Source: Bacteroidales bacterium
Lineage (GTDB): Bacteria; Bacteroidota; Bacteroidia; Bacteroidales; F082
Assembly (NCBI GenBank): GCA_024400455.1
Contig: JAKSMU010000005.1
Location: forward strand, 1 to 64,000
DNA length: 64,000 bases
Reading direction: 5' to 3'
This document shows, in pieces, positions 46,966 through 54,332 of the stretch (positions within the stretch are counted from its first letter, which is position 1; each line of letters begins with the position of its first letter). Below the pieces are notes generated by a model. That model was given only the letters and a program-made list of their open reading frames with translations. It made no database searches and was not told the DNA's origin. The position numbers and the translations under genes were made by a program.

Positions 46966-48129
46966 TCATTCAAAAACAGCTTTCAATCGGCGCATGGCTT
47001 CTTCTACCGTTGCACGCGGACATGCCAGATTGACGCGGAAGAAATTCGTTCCCTCTTTGCCGAACTCGCTGCCACGGTTAAAACCGAGTTGCGCTTCCTG
47101 CGTCATTTTGCGCCACATTTCCTCTTCCGAAAGGCCGTAGCCGTTGAAATCGAGCCACATCATGTAAGTTGCCTGAGGCTTGAAGAATTTCACCTTAGGC
47201 AGATTGTCCTTCAGAAAATCAGACACATAATCGACATTGCCCTGAATGTAATCCAAAAGTTGGCCTAACCATTCATCGCCGTGTGTCATAACGGCTTGTG
47301 TGGCGACTTTTCCGAAAATATTGCCCAAATCGGCTTCCATGGAATGAACGTAGCCATTCACCAAATCGCGAAGTTCTGGGTTCGGAACAATGCAAGTCGA
47401 TGTTGCTAAACCAGCCAGATTGAAAGTCTTGCTTGCCGCATGGAAAGTGATGCTGTGCTGCGCAAACTCCTCATTGATAGAGGCAAAAGGCGTGTGCTTG
47501 AAACCTGGCAGCACCAAATCGCAATGAATTTCATCAGAAATCACCGTTACACCGTTTTTCATGCAGATTTCGCCCAAACGCGTCAATTCATCACGCGACC
47601 AGCAACGGCCAACAGGATTGTGGGGATTGCACAAAATCAACAATTTTGCAGTTTGAGTTTGTTTCTCGAGCAGTTCGTAATCCATCACATAACCGGTTTC
47701 ACCTTTAATCAGCGGATTGTAAACCAGTTTTCTACCATGATTGCCTGCCGCATGATGGAAAGGCGGATAGACTGGGGATTGAATCAAGACCTCATCACCT
47801 TCTTTCGTCAATGCCATGACTGCCATCATGAAACCGCAGACCACACCTGGCGTGAAAAACATCCATTCCTGCTGCACTTCCCATTGGTGACGACGTTTCA
47901 GCCAACCGATAACTGACTGAAAATAAGCATCATCCTTGAAATGATAACCATAAACAGAATGCTCAGCGCGTTTTTTCACGGCATCTCGGGCAAAATCGGG
48001 CGTTTCAAAATCCATGTCGGCCACCCACATCGGCAGCACATCGGGATTGCCAAAAACATTCTTCCTCAAATCATACTTAACGCAGTTAGAATCAGCACGA
48101 TTCACTATTTTATCAAAGTCGTATTTCAT
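46966..48129 (-). CDS. MalY/PatB-type aminotransferase (cystathionine beta-lyase)
   Basis: Fold-type I PLP enzyme of 387 aa. The start is ATG 48129 (MKYDFDKIVNRADSNCVKYD); an in-frame upstream start at 48276 would overlap tRNA-Tyr and is rejected. Motifs: PMWVADMDFETP, NPHNPVGRCWSRDEL, ISDEIHCDLVLPG, and SITFHAASKTFNLAGLATS with the PLP lysine in ASKTFN. Family members cleave cystathionine or act as aminotransferases, giving a role in methionine/cysteine metabolism. Confidence 0.93.
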   Translation of the reverse strand: MKYDFDKIVNRADSNCVKYDLRKNVFGNPDVLPMWVADMDFETPDFARDAVKKRAEHSVYGYHFKDDAYFQSVIGWLKRRHQWEVQQEWMFFTPGVVCGFMMAVMALTKEGDEVLIQSPVYPPFHHAAGNHGRKLVYNPLIKGETGYVMDYELLEKQTQTAKLLILCNPHNPVGRCWSRDELTRLGEICMKNGVTVISDEIHCDLVLPGFKHTPFASINEEFAQHSITFHAASKTFNLAGLATSTCIVPNPELRDLVNGYVHSMEADLGNIFGKVATQAVMTHGDEWLGQLLDYIQGNVDYVSDFLKDNLPKVKFFKPQATYMMWLDFNGYGLSEEEMWRKMTQEAQLGFNRGSEFGKEGTNFFRVNLACPRATVEEAMRRLKAVFE

Positions 48130-48177
48130 ATCAAAAAAGTTTAGTGCTGCAAAATTGCGAAAATTATTCGTGTCTTT

Positions 48178-48210
48178 TTGTCGAAGCAAAGAAAAAACAT
48201 CGTATTTTTG
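48178..48210 (+). promoter_or_regulatory. Promoter of tRNA-Tyr
   Basis: TTG (48178-48180) and TATTTTTG (48203-48210), 22 bases apart, 40 bases before the tRNA. Confidence 0.7.
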
Positions 48211-48249
48211 CAGCGTCAAATCCGAAAGGAAGACGTTCTTTAAAATCTT

Positions 48250-48331
48250 GGGGGAGTCGCATAGTGGCAATTGCAACAGACTGTAAATCTGTCCTCGGAT
48301 GAGTTCGGTGGTTCGAGTCCACCTTCCCCCA
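48250..48331 (+). tRNA. tRNA-Tyr (GTA)
   Basis: 82-nt class II tRNA. Acceptor GGGGGAG pairs with TTCCCCC; anticodon loop CTGTAAA gives anticodon GTA; a long variable arm is present; T-loop TTCGAGT; discriminator A; no encoded CCA. Confidence 0.95.
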
Positions 48332-48335
48332 CAAG

Positions 48336-48366
48336 AAAACGGGTCGCAAAAGCGATCCGTTTTTTG
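48336..48366 (+). terminator. Terminator after tRNA-Tyr
   Basis: AAAACGGGTCGC (48336-48347) pairs with GCGATCCGTTTT (48352-48363) around a 4-nt loop (one G-T pair), followed by more T. Confidence 0.8.
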
Positions 48367-48481
48367 TTTTTACGAACTGGTTTTCCACGAATTTTCTACA
48401 TTTTTATTATAAATCGGCAATTCCAATCAATATTTTTTTTGTAAAAAACATAAAAAAAAGCGCAACGTATTTATTTTTAAG

Positions 48482-48489
48482 TATATTTG
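48482..48489 (+). promoter_or_regulatory. -7 promoter element for the RRM gene
   Basis: TATATTTG, full match to TAnnTTTG, followed by CACG; 20 bases before the start codon. Confidence 0.6.
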
Positions 48490-48509
48490 CACGTTTAAAA
48501 CTCATAAAC

Positions 48510-48824
48510 ATGAAGATATTTGTAGCAAAATTGGCTTTCAAAACGACGACAGAAGATTTAAAAGCCCTTTACGAACAGTTCGGAACCGTTACTTCATGCA
48601 GGGTCATTATGGACCATGAAACGGGTCGCTCGAAATGTTACGGATTTGTTGAAATGCCAAACGATGCAGAAGCATACAAAGCCATTGTCGAAACTGACGA
48701 GAGTGAATTTCAAGGCAGCGTGCTTCAGGTGAAGAAATCGCGTCCGCAAACCGAAACGTCATCAAAACCTGTCGAAAAGTCGAAAAAACCACACAAGTCT
48801 TTCACTCCAAAACCACAGCAATAA
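48510..48824 (+). CDS. RRM-domain RNA-binding protein
   Basis: Protein of 104 aa. Residues 1-75 form one RNA recognition motif with RNP2 IFVAKL (3-8) and RNP1 KCYGFVEM (about 43-50). The tail (about 76-104) is Lys/Ser/Pro/Gln-rich and disordered. Small single-RRM proteins of this type are common and abundant in Bacteroidota and are thought to act as general post-transcriptional regulators or RNA chaperones in place of Hfq. Confidence 0.93.
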   Translation: MKIFVAKLAFKTTTEDLKALYEQFGTVTSCRVIMDHETGRSKCYGFVEMPNDAEAYKAIVETDESEFQGSVLQVKKSRPQTETSSKPVEKSKKPHKSFTPKPQQ

Positions 48825-48853
48825 GTTTTTGACATTTTTTTCAAGAAAAAGCA

Positions 48854-48883
48854 TTGCCCTAATTGAAAAATTGTCTATTTTTG
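48854..48883 (+). promoter_or_regulatory. Promoter of tRNA-Arg
   Basis: TTG (48854-48856), 19-base spacer, TATTTTTG (48876-48883): a textbook Bacteroidota promoter 17 bases before the tRNA. Confidence 0.75.
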
Positions 48884-48900
48884 CAGCCGCAAACAGAGAT

Positions 48901-48974
48901 GGTCTGGTAGCTCAGCTGGATAGAGCAACAGCCTTCTAAGCTGTGGGTCTTGGGTTCGAATCCCAACCGGATCA
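48901..48974 (+). tRNA. tRNA-Arg (TCT)
   Basis: 74 nt. Acceptor GGTCTGG pairs with CCGGATC (two G-T wobbles); anticodon loop CTTCTAA gives TCT; T-loop TTCGAAT; discriminator A. It directly precedes mobile-element-type genes, so its 3' end is a plausible integration site. Confidence 0.93.
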
Positions 48975-48988
48975 CTAAATATTCAACC

Positions 48989-49024
48989 AACCCTAATTGA
49001 TAATCAGTCAGTTAGGGTTTTTCT
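48989..49024 (+). terminator. Terminator after tRNA-Arg
   Basis: AACCCTAA (48989-48996) pairs with TTAGGGTT (49012-49019), then TTTTC. Confidence 0.7.
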
Positions 49025-49045
49025 TTTGGAAAAATTTCGCTTCTC

Positions 49046-49067
49046 AGCCCACATTTAGCCCACATTT
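49046..49067 (+). repeat. 11-bp direct repeat near tRNA-Arg
   Basis: AGCCCACATTT occurs twice head-to-tail (49046 and 49057), with a partial third AGCCCA at 49076. Short direct repeats beside a tRNA end resemble arm-type integrase sites; this is inference only. Confidence 0.5.
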
Positions 49068-49175
49068 GAAAAATTAGCCCATCGTTCGTAGCCATTTATC
49101 ACATAATTATAGATGTTTTTCCCCTTCCCTCCCTCTTCAAAAAACTCTTTTCACTGAATAGCAACAACCATTCAT

Positions 49176-49183
49176 TATTTTTG
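49176..49183 (+). promoter_or_regulatory. -7 promoter element for the 49233 gene
   Basis: TATTTTTG, full match to TAnnTTTG, 49 bases before the start codon. Confidence 0.5.
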
Positions 49184-49232
49184 CTAATATTGTAGGCGAC
49201 AATTTTGCTATTAACCTTCAAACCCTTTTGCC

Positions 49233-50195
49233 ATGTCGTCGCCAAGATTTCGCCATCAGCCAAGAAAGTCAATCAACGATTTTCTTTCAGAGAACATCCC
49301 AAACCAAATTATCTACAAATGCCTAAAAGATAATGTTGGATTGTCAGCCCCTACCATCCTCGACGCTTTCAACAATGCTTATTCCATTTGCATCGAAGTC
49401 ATTGCCAATCCCGACCTTCACACTGCTCGCAGCGAGAACTTCAAAAACGCCTTTTCAATCAACCAAGATTCCCTATTGGCCAACAGCATCGCATTCGCTC
49501 TACTATCCTTCCATGAAAAGGCGCCTATACTTAGCCGATTCCTAAACAACCTGAAAGACCTGCTTTACCGCCAATTTGAAGACATCTTTCAGCCCCTTCT
49601 CATTGCAACCAGCGCATTGACCCCAATTCTAAAGAACTCAGTCAGTTTTCTCCCACCTTCCTATGTGGCCGAAACGCCTATCATTTCTCCAGATAAGCAA
49701 TATATCAGCATCCCGAAATTGATGCAAGGCACCAAGGACCTGCCAAAAAGTGATGCGATGACAGTTCTATCTTTCCTCCGTCGTAATTTGCTGGAGGCCT
49801 ATGGCGATTGGGGTGAAGTCCTGGCGATGGAAATAGATAGGGTCTCTCGGCTTCCCGAATCAGCCCCTACCATAAGCAGATACCGCATCGCCAAAGACCA
49901 TCAAACCACCTTTGTCAAGCTCCTCAAAATCATTTGCCAAACGCACATCTTTGAAACCACCGACGGCAAACACGTCTCCAATTTCGAGGACTTCATCCGC
50001 GACATTGCTTCTTTCCTCAACACAGACATCAAGAACCCTTCTTCGCTGCTGGCCGCTTCGCGTCGCACCGAAAACTTCATGGCCATCTTCGACACCATCC
50101 ACGACTATGCCCTGGACTACTACACCAAAGAAGATGCTCTTGACCAAAAACGCGCCAACAACCAGTCTCGTTTTCGCCAAGGTGAAATTTTTTGA
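49233..50195 (+). CDS. Hypothetical protein, 320 aa, first gene of the tRNA-Arg element
   Basis: I do not recognise a domain. It is helical and soluble with no signal peptide. The N-terminus is Arg/Ser-rich (RFRHQPRKSINDFLSENIPN) and the last residues are basic. Similar-sized unknown proteins often head the gene set HTH / BT4734-like / DUF3987 in Bacteroidales integrated elements, so it may be an element-specific replication or control protein. It has its own promoter and is about 120 bases from the HTH gene. Confidence 0.78.
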   Translation: MSSPRFRHQPRKSINDFLSENIPNQIIYKCLKDNVGLSAPTILDAFNNAYSICIEVIANPDLHTARSENFKNAFSINQDSLLANSIAFALLSFHEKAPILSRFLNNLKDLLYRQFEDIFQPLLIATSALTPILKNSVSFLPPSYVAETPIISPDKQYISIPKLMQGTKDLPKSDAMTVLSFLRRNLLEAYGDWGEVLAMEIDRVSRLPESAPTISRYRIAKDHQTTFVKLLKIICQTHIFETTDGKHVSNFEDFIRDIASFLNTDIKNPSSLLAASRRTENFMAIFDTIHDYALDYYTKEDALDQKRANNQSRFRQGEIF

Positions 50196-50318
50196 ATATA
50201 GGTGTAATTGAGGTGTAATTCACATCTCTTCACAAACCCTCATCTTTGCCCACGATTTAACCGCCGTGGGCTTTCTTTTTGTGGCCACAAGAATCCCGCA
50301 GCACAAAACAGAAATAAT

Positions 50319-50690
50319 ATGTCAGTAGAAAAATTAACTTTCGACCAAATGCCTTCAGCAATCGCAACCATTTTGGAGAAAGTCACCGAAATGAGCGAAA
50401 TGATGCAGTCCAAAACTCAATCCGCCGACGATGTTGTTTATTTAACCGTTGAGCAGCTTCGCGAATATCACCCCGACAAACCTTCTGATTCAACAGTCAG
50501 AAGATGGATTCGCAAAGGCTACATCCCCTATTATAAAGATGAAAACACGCGCCGCATAAAATTCAAGAAATCGGAAATCGATGAATGGATTGAAAAAGGG
50601 CGCAGATTGTCCAAGAAGGAACGCGATGCCATATTTGACCAACAAACACGCTCGCGCCGTTATGCCTTAAACGAAGAATTTGATGACTAA
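50319..50690 (+). CDS. Excisionase-like helix-turn-helix protein
   Basis: Protein of 123 aa from ATG 50319 (MSVEKLTFDQ); an open frame upstream to 50208 has no coding character. Residues about 45-95 form a MerR/excisionase-type HTH (VVYLTVEQLREYHP, then STVRRWIRKGYIPYYKDENT and IKFKKSEIDEWI), the HTH_17 pattern. An N-terminal helix may dimerise. Such genes regulate excision or transcription of integrated elements. Confidence 0.88.
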   Translation: MSVEKLTFDQMPSAIATILEKVTEMSEMMQSKTQSADDVVYLTVEQLREYHPDKPSDSTVRRWIRKGYIPYYKDENTRRIKFKKSEIDEWIEKGRRLSKKERDAIFDQQTRSRRYALNEEFDD

Positions 50691-50707
50691 CTCAAACCCC
50701 TCGCGCC

Positions 50708-51364
50708 ATGAACCCCATACCCATATCATCAGAAAAATATTGGGAGGTGCCAGGATGTCAAAAGGCATACATTGCTCCCAAGTACAACGGCATAAACCAA
50801 CCCTTCTTTTCCCTATTCCGTTGCCCCATTCAGACGACAACACCCTGCCTGTCTATCAATTTGGCTGATGCCTACAACTACATCATTTCGCCCTATGCCA
50901 AGGAACGCACCGAACAATTAAGGAAAATCACGGACACGAAGCAGCACAGTCAATTCAAGACCGTCTCTTTCGATTTCTGCACCTTCTCAGGCATCTTCTC
51001 AAAGAGAACCGACAGAAACCTGATTTTCCACTCCAACCTTATCTGTCTCGACTTCGACCATCTTCCAGATGTCGAAGCCACCTTCAACGCACTGAAAGAA
51101 GACCGCTATTTTGAAACGCAGCTTCTTTTCCATAGTCCTTCAGGCGATGGCCTCAAATGGGTCATCTCGTTCCTCGATTCCTATCTAAAATACCGCGACG
51201 GCAACGAGACCAAAGCCGAATATCAGCAGCGTCTTTTCAAAAGCCTCTACAACTACATTTTCAACCATTACAATGTGCAAGTTGATAAGATGTGCCGCAA
51301 CGTGTCTCGTGCATGTTTCCTCCCCTACGACCCGCAAGCCTTCCTAAATCCAAAACTGCTATGA
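50708..51364 (+). CDS. BT4734/BF3469-like (VirE N-terminal) protein
   Basis: Protein of 218 aa matching the N-terminal domain found before primase-helicase modules in Bacteroidales elements: SFDFCTFSGIFSKR, NLICLDFDHLPDVEATFNAL, and LLFHSPSGDGLKWVISFL. The DFDH and SPSGDGLK motifs are those of a prim-pol-like fold, so this is probably the primase half. Its TGA overlaps the ATG of the DUF3987 gene (ATGA), so the two act as a coupled, split version of proteins that are fused elsewhere. Confidence 0.87.
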   Translation: MNPIPISSEKYWEVPGCQKAYIAPKYNGINQPFFSLFRCPIQTTTPCLSINLADAYNYIISPYAKERTEQLRKITDTKQHSQFKTVSFDFCTFSGIFSKRTDRNLIFHSNLICLDFDHLPDVEATFNALKEDRYFETQLLFHSPSGDGLKWVISFLDSYLKYRDGNETKAEYQQRLFKSLYNYIFNHYNVQVDKMCRNVSRACFLPYDPQAFLNPKLL

Positions 51365-53169
51365 AATCCGCTGTCTTCAATCCGGCCGAATGGGCATCCG
51401 CCAAGGGACTTGCGTCCCTTCCGGCTCCAGCCCCTGCCAATGCCAACCATTCTCGTATCGAGAACCTCGTCCAAGCTGTCGAAGCGTCAGGCAACGACAT
51501 AACTGGTTCTTACTCCGAATGGCTGTCCATCGCTTTCGCTCTTTCCAGCGAACTTGGTCCTGATGGCGAAGACTATTTCATCCGTTTAAGCAAATATAAC
51601 AGCGAATTTAACGAGCAAAACGCAAGAAAACAGTATAAGAATTGCCTCAATCACGATGGCAACGGCATTACTATCGCCTCACTCTACTTTATCGCAAAGC
51701 AGCACGGAATCAGCGTTTTGCCTCCTCAACGGTTTGGCAACGTGAAACCTCAGCCCATCCAAATTCCACCCATTTCCGCAAAAAACGAAGTTGCGGAAAC
51801 TGCGGAAACTGCGGAAACTGCGGAAATCCCGCTGCCATCATTCTCCAGCACTATCAGGAACGACCTCCCCGCCATCCTTCAGGATGTCATCGCCGATGCC
51901 GTCTCTGACACCGATGCCGACCTGCTCATCCTTGGTGCGCTCACCACCTTTTCCGCTTGCATCCCCAATGTCTTCGGCATCTACGATAAGCGCGAAGTCT
52001 TCGCCAACCTGTTTCTTTTCGTCACAGCCCGTGCATCGGCTGGCAAAGGGCGGCTCTCCTTGTGCCGCCATCTCGCTGCGCCATTGCACCAGGCACTCCG
52101 CGACAAATACAAAAAGCAGATGGAGAAATACGAAGCCGCCCAAGCCTCCTATGCCGTCAACCGCAAGAACAGCTTGGAAGCACAGCCAAAGGAACCACCG
52201 TTCCTCACTTTGTTCGTTCCGGCTAACAGCACCGCCACAGTCGTCTATCAGACATTGGCAGAAAACAACGGTGTCGGCCTCCTCTTCGAGACCGAGGGCG
52301 ACACCTTGGCCAATGCCTTCAATTCCGACCTCGGAAACTACTCTGACGGCTTCCGCAAAGCGTTCCACCATGAGACCATTTCCTACCTCCGCAAAAAGGA
52401 TCATGAGTATGTTGAAATCCTTCGTCCAAAGTTCTCCGCCATCCTGTCGGGAACACCTCAGCAGATTTTCAACCTCATCCCCGATACTGAAAACGGCTTG
52501 TTCAGCCGTTTCATTTTCTACTCCATGCCCACGCAACTCGTCTGGCACGACATCTTTGCCGCCTCCGACGGCAGCACTGCCGACGACCGTTTCAAGGCCA
52601 TCGGCGAAAGGTTCTACAAGTTCCAGAAGGTTCTTTCACGCACACGCTTCATCCAGTTCACACTTTCCAAGGCACAGCAATCGAAATTCAACGATTTCTT
52701 TGCTGCCATCCAAACCGAATACGCCGAGCGTTACGGCGATGAAATCATCGCCTCCGTCCGTCGCTTCGGCCTCATCCTTTTCCGCTTCGCCATGGTGCTC
52801 AGCGTCCTCCGCCTAATGGACGACAAAGCAACGGCCTCCAAAGTCACAGACCGCCTCATTTGCTCCGACACCGACTTCAACACTGCCTTAACGATGGTCA
52901 AAGCGTTGCTTTGCCACACCGTTTCAGTTTTCCACACCATACCAGCGAAGCCCTCGCTTCGCGTCAGGCAACACGGCGCGGAAAACACCAGGCAGAAATT
53001 CCTCGATGCGCTTCCACCATCATTCGACCGCCCTGGCTACATGCAGACCGCTGCAAGCATCGGCATCAATGTCCGAACCGCCGAAAGATACATCAACGAC
53101 CTTTGCGATTCCGGCAAACTCATTCACCTATCGCAAGGCTCATATCAAAAAAACACCTCAAAACCTTGA
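51361..53169 (+). CDS. PriCT-2 / DUF3987 primase-helicase-type protein
   Basis: Protein of 602 aa from ATG 51361. Residues about 35-110 match PriCT-2 (GSYSEWLSIAFALSSELG and NSEFNEQNARKQYKNCLNH). A short TAETAETAE linker (about 145-156) comes from a 9-bp DNA repeat. Residues about 165-560 are DUF3987, a helicase-like domain, with a P-loop-like ARASAGKGRLSLCR (about 224-237), TEGDTLANAF and LSGTPQQIFNLI. The last 50 residues look like a winged helix (GYMQTAASIGINVRTAERYI). It probably replicates the element together with the upstream gene. Confidence 0.88.
   Translation: MKSAVFNPAEWASAKGLASLPAPAPANANHSRIENLVQAVEASGNDITGSYSEWLSIAFALSSELGPDGEDYFIRLSKYNSEFNEQNARKQYKNCLNHDGNGITIASLYFIAKQHGISVLPPQRFGNVKPQPIQIPPISAKNEVAETAETAETAEIPLPSFSSTIRNDLPAILQDVIADAVSDTDADLLILGALTTFSACIPNVFGIYDKREVFANLFLFVTARASAGKGRLSLCRHLAAPLHQALRDKYKKQMEKYEAAQASYAVNRKNSLEAQPKEPPFLTLFVPANSTATVVYQTLAENNGVGLLFETEGDTLANAFNSDLGNYSDGFRKAFHHETISYLRKKDHEYVEILRPKFSAILSGTPQQIFNLIPDTENGLFSRFIFYSMPTQLVWHDIFAASDGSTADDRFKAIGERFYKFQKVLSRTRFIQFTLSKAQQSKFNDFFAAIQTEYAERYGDEIIASVRRFGLILFRFAMVLSVLRLMDDKATASKVTDRLICSDTDFNTALTMVKALLCHTVSVFHTIPAKPSLRVRQHGAENTRQKFLDALPPSFDRPGYMQTAASIGINVRTAERYINDLCDSGKLIHLSQGSYQKNTSKP
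51792..51827 (+). repeat. 9-bp tandem repeat TGCGGAAAC x4
   Basis: Four head-to-tail copies (last ends in T) inside the DUF3987 gene, coding an Ala-Glu-Thr linker. The same 9-mer, inverted, recurs at 54040-54065 beyond the operon. Confidence 0.85.
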
Positions 53170-53177
53170 CCGTCATT

Positions 53178-53206
53178 CCCGCCGTCATTCCCGCGAACGC
53201 GGGAAC
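53178..53206. repeat. Palindromic intergenic repeat
   Basis: TTCCCGCG-aa-CGCGGGAA (53188-53205), preceded by two copies of CGTCATTCCCG(C). It is a dispersed hairpin element placed between two genes of the operon; it could modulate expression of the genes after it. Confidence 0.7.
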
Positions 53207-53243
53207 CTTATTATCACAACCACAATCTCTAAAAATCAGCAAA

Positions 53244-53750
53244 ATGGAAAAATCAGAAATCATCAAAAAGCAAAACGAGCTCCGCAGGAAAATCTTCCGC
53301 GTTTACACGCTCGAAAAGGAACTCACACAAGAATTTGTTGCCACCCATCCCGACATAGTTGGCGCAGCCCTAAAGTACAAATCAGGCGATGCCCTTACTT
53401 TCAAGAAAGTCACGGGCATCCTGTCTTACGACAGCTTTCAGCCCGCCCTGATTCTGCAATGCATCATCGACAAAATCACCTTCACCGACACCGCTGAATG
53501 TGTCACTGGCTTGGTCGAAGACATCCCCTTCGACCATTTCACCACCTACCGCACCACAAGCGAAGACTACGAAAAAGCCGCCCGAGACTTCATCCACGAA
53601 CTTTGTTTAGGACCAAGCATCCAAATCAGCGACGAAGACCTTGATTTCGACAAGCTCAACATGGCGCAGGTCTTCAACAAATTCTACTACATCATCAACC
53701 CTCTCGATAAAGAAGACCAGGACACCACACCCAGCACCGCAAAACCATGA
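53244..53750 (+). CDS. Hypothetical protein, 168 aa
   Basis: Start at ATG 53244 (MEKSEIIKKQNELRRKIFRV). Acidic, helical and soluble, with no recognised domain. It follows the DUF3987 gene after a 74-base gap containing a palindromic repeat, and its TGA overlaps the ATG of the next small gene. Probably an accessory gene of the same element; function unknown. Confidence 0.75.
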   Translation: MEKSEIIKKQNELRRKIFRVYTLEKELTQEFVATHPDIVGAALKYKSGDALTFKKVTGILSYDSFQPALILQCIIDKITFTDTAECVTGLVEDIPFDHFTTYRTTSEDYEKAARDFIHELCLGPSIQISDEDLDFDKLNMAQVFNKFYYIINPLDKEDQDTTPSTAKP

Positions 53751-53998
53751 AATCCCAACTCCTTATCACAACCCAAACCCGCAACGCCTACCGTGCCATC
53801 AGGACGGCACTCGTCAACTCCCAAATCGGAGATTTAGGCGTTTCGGGCATGACCTTCAGCGCGATAATCGACTTCGCCGATTATGCGCTGCTGGTCGATA
53901 CCATCCGGATGGAAACCGACCGCGCTGCCGTCCTTCCTGATGAATATACAATCACCACAGCCCAGCAGTTTATCCCCATTACGCCTTCGCCTCAATAA
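53747..53998 (+). CDS. Small hypothetical protein, 83 aa
   Basis: Translationally coupled to the upstream gene (ATGA at 53747). One possible weak membrane or hydrophobic stretch (SGMTFSAIIDFADYALLVD, about 33-51). No recognised family. A REP-like element, 9-bp repeats and a terminator follow within 130 bases. Confidence 0.6.
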   Translation: MKSQLLITTQTRNAYRAIRTALVNSQIGDLGVSGMTFSAIIDFADYALLVDTIRMETDRAAVLPDEYTITTAQQFIPITPSPQ

Positions 53999-54005
53999 AC
54001 CGCCG

Positions 54006-54034
54006 CCCTGAGCGGAGTCGAAGGGTCGGCTCAG
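54006..54034. repeat. REP-like element
   Basis: CCCTGAGCGGAGTCGAAGGG with an inverted GCTCAG (54029-54034) pairing CTGAGC (54008-54013). Same class as the element at 39156. Confidence 0.6.
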
Positions 54035-54039
54035 TCCCT

Positions 54040-54065
54040 TTTCCGCAGTTTCCGCAGTTTCCGCA
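54040..54065 (-). repeat. 9-bp repeat GTTTCCGCA x3 (inverted copy of 51792 repeat)
   Basis: Three tandem copies (first lacking one base) of the complement of TGCGGAAAC, intergenic here. Confidence 0.75.
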
Positions 54066-54089
54066 ATGCGTAATCTTGCGGAAAACGAC

Positions 54090-54124
54090 AAAACCCCGAC
54101 AGCTTAACGCCATCGGGGTTTTGT
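54090..54124 (+). terminator. Terminator at the end of the tRNA-Arg element operon
   Basis: AAAACCCCGA (54090-54099) pairs perfectly with TCGGGGTTTT (54113-54122), followed by GTTT; it can also serve the convergent secretion operon. Confidence 0.8.
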
Positions 54125-54332
54125 TTATCTTTGACAAATATAATCACCACAATTCGCCCCACCATTGGAGAAGTCTCGCCGGATTGTTCATCATCCACCC
54201 AGCGGAAGCTCGAACTTTGATGAAGACTTTTACGACCCACACTCTCTGTATCCGTAATGACAAGGCGTTTCATCTTATACCCCTCGGTAACAGCAGTGAA
54301 TGTTCTATGAACATTCGTCAATTTAACTTTTT

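Noticed and set aside
48130-48276. N-terminal extension of the MalY-type enzyme
   Set aside because: It would overlap tRNA-Tyr and its promoter; homology begins at the Met encoded at 48129.
49046-54124. Complete integrative element with attL and attR
   Set aside because: No integrase and no second copy of the tRNA-Arg 3' end could be found in the window, so boundaries are not claimed.
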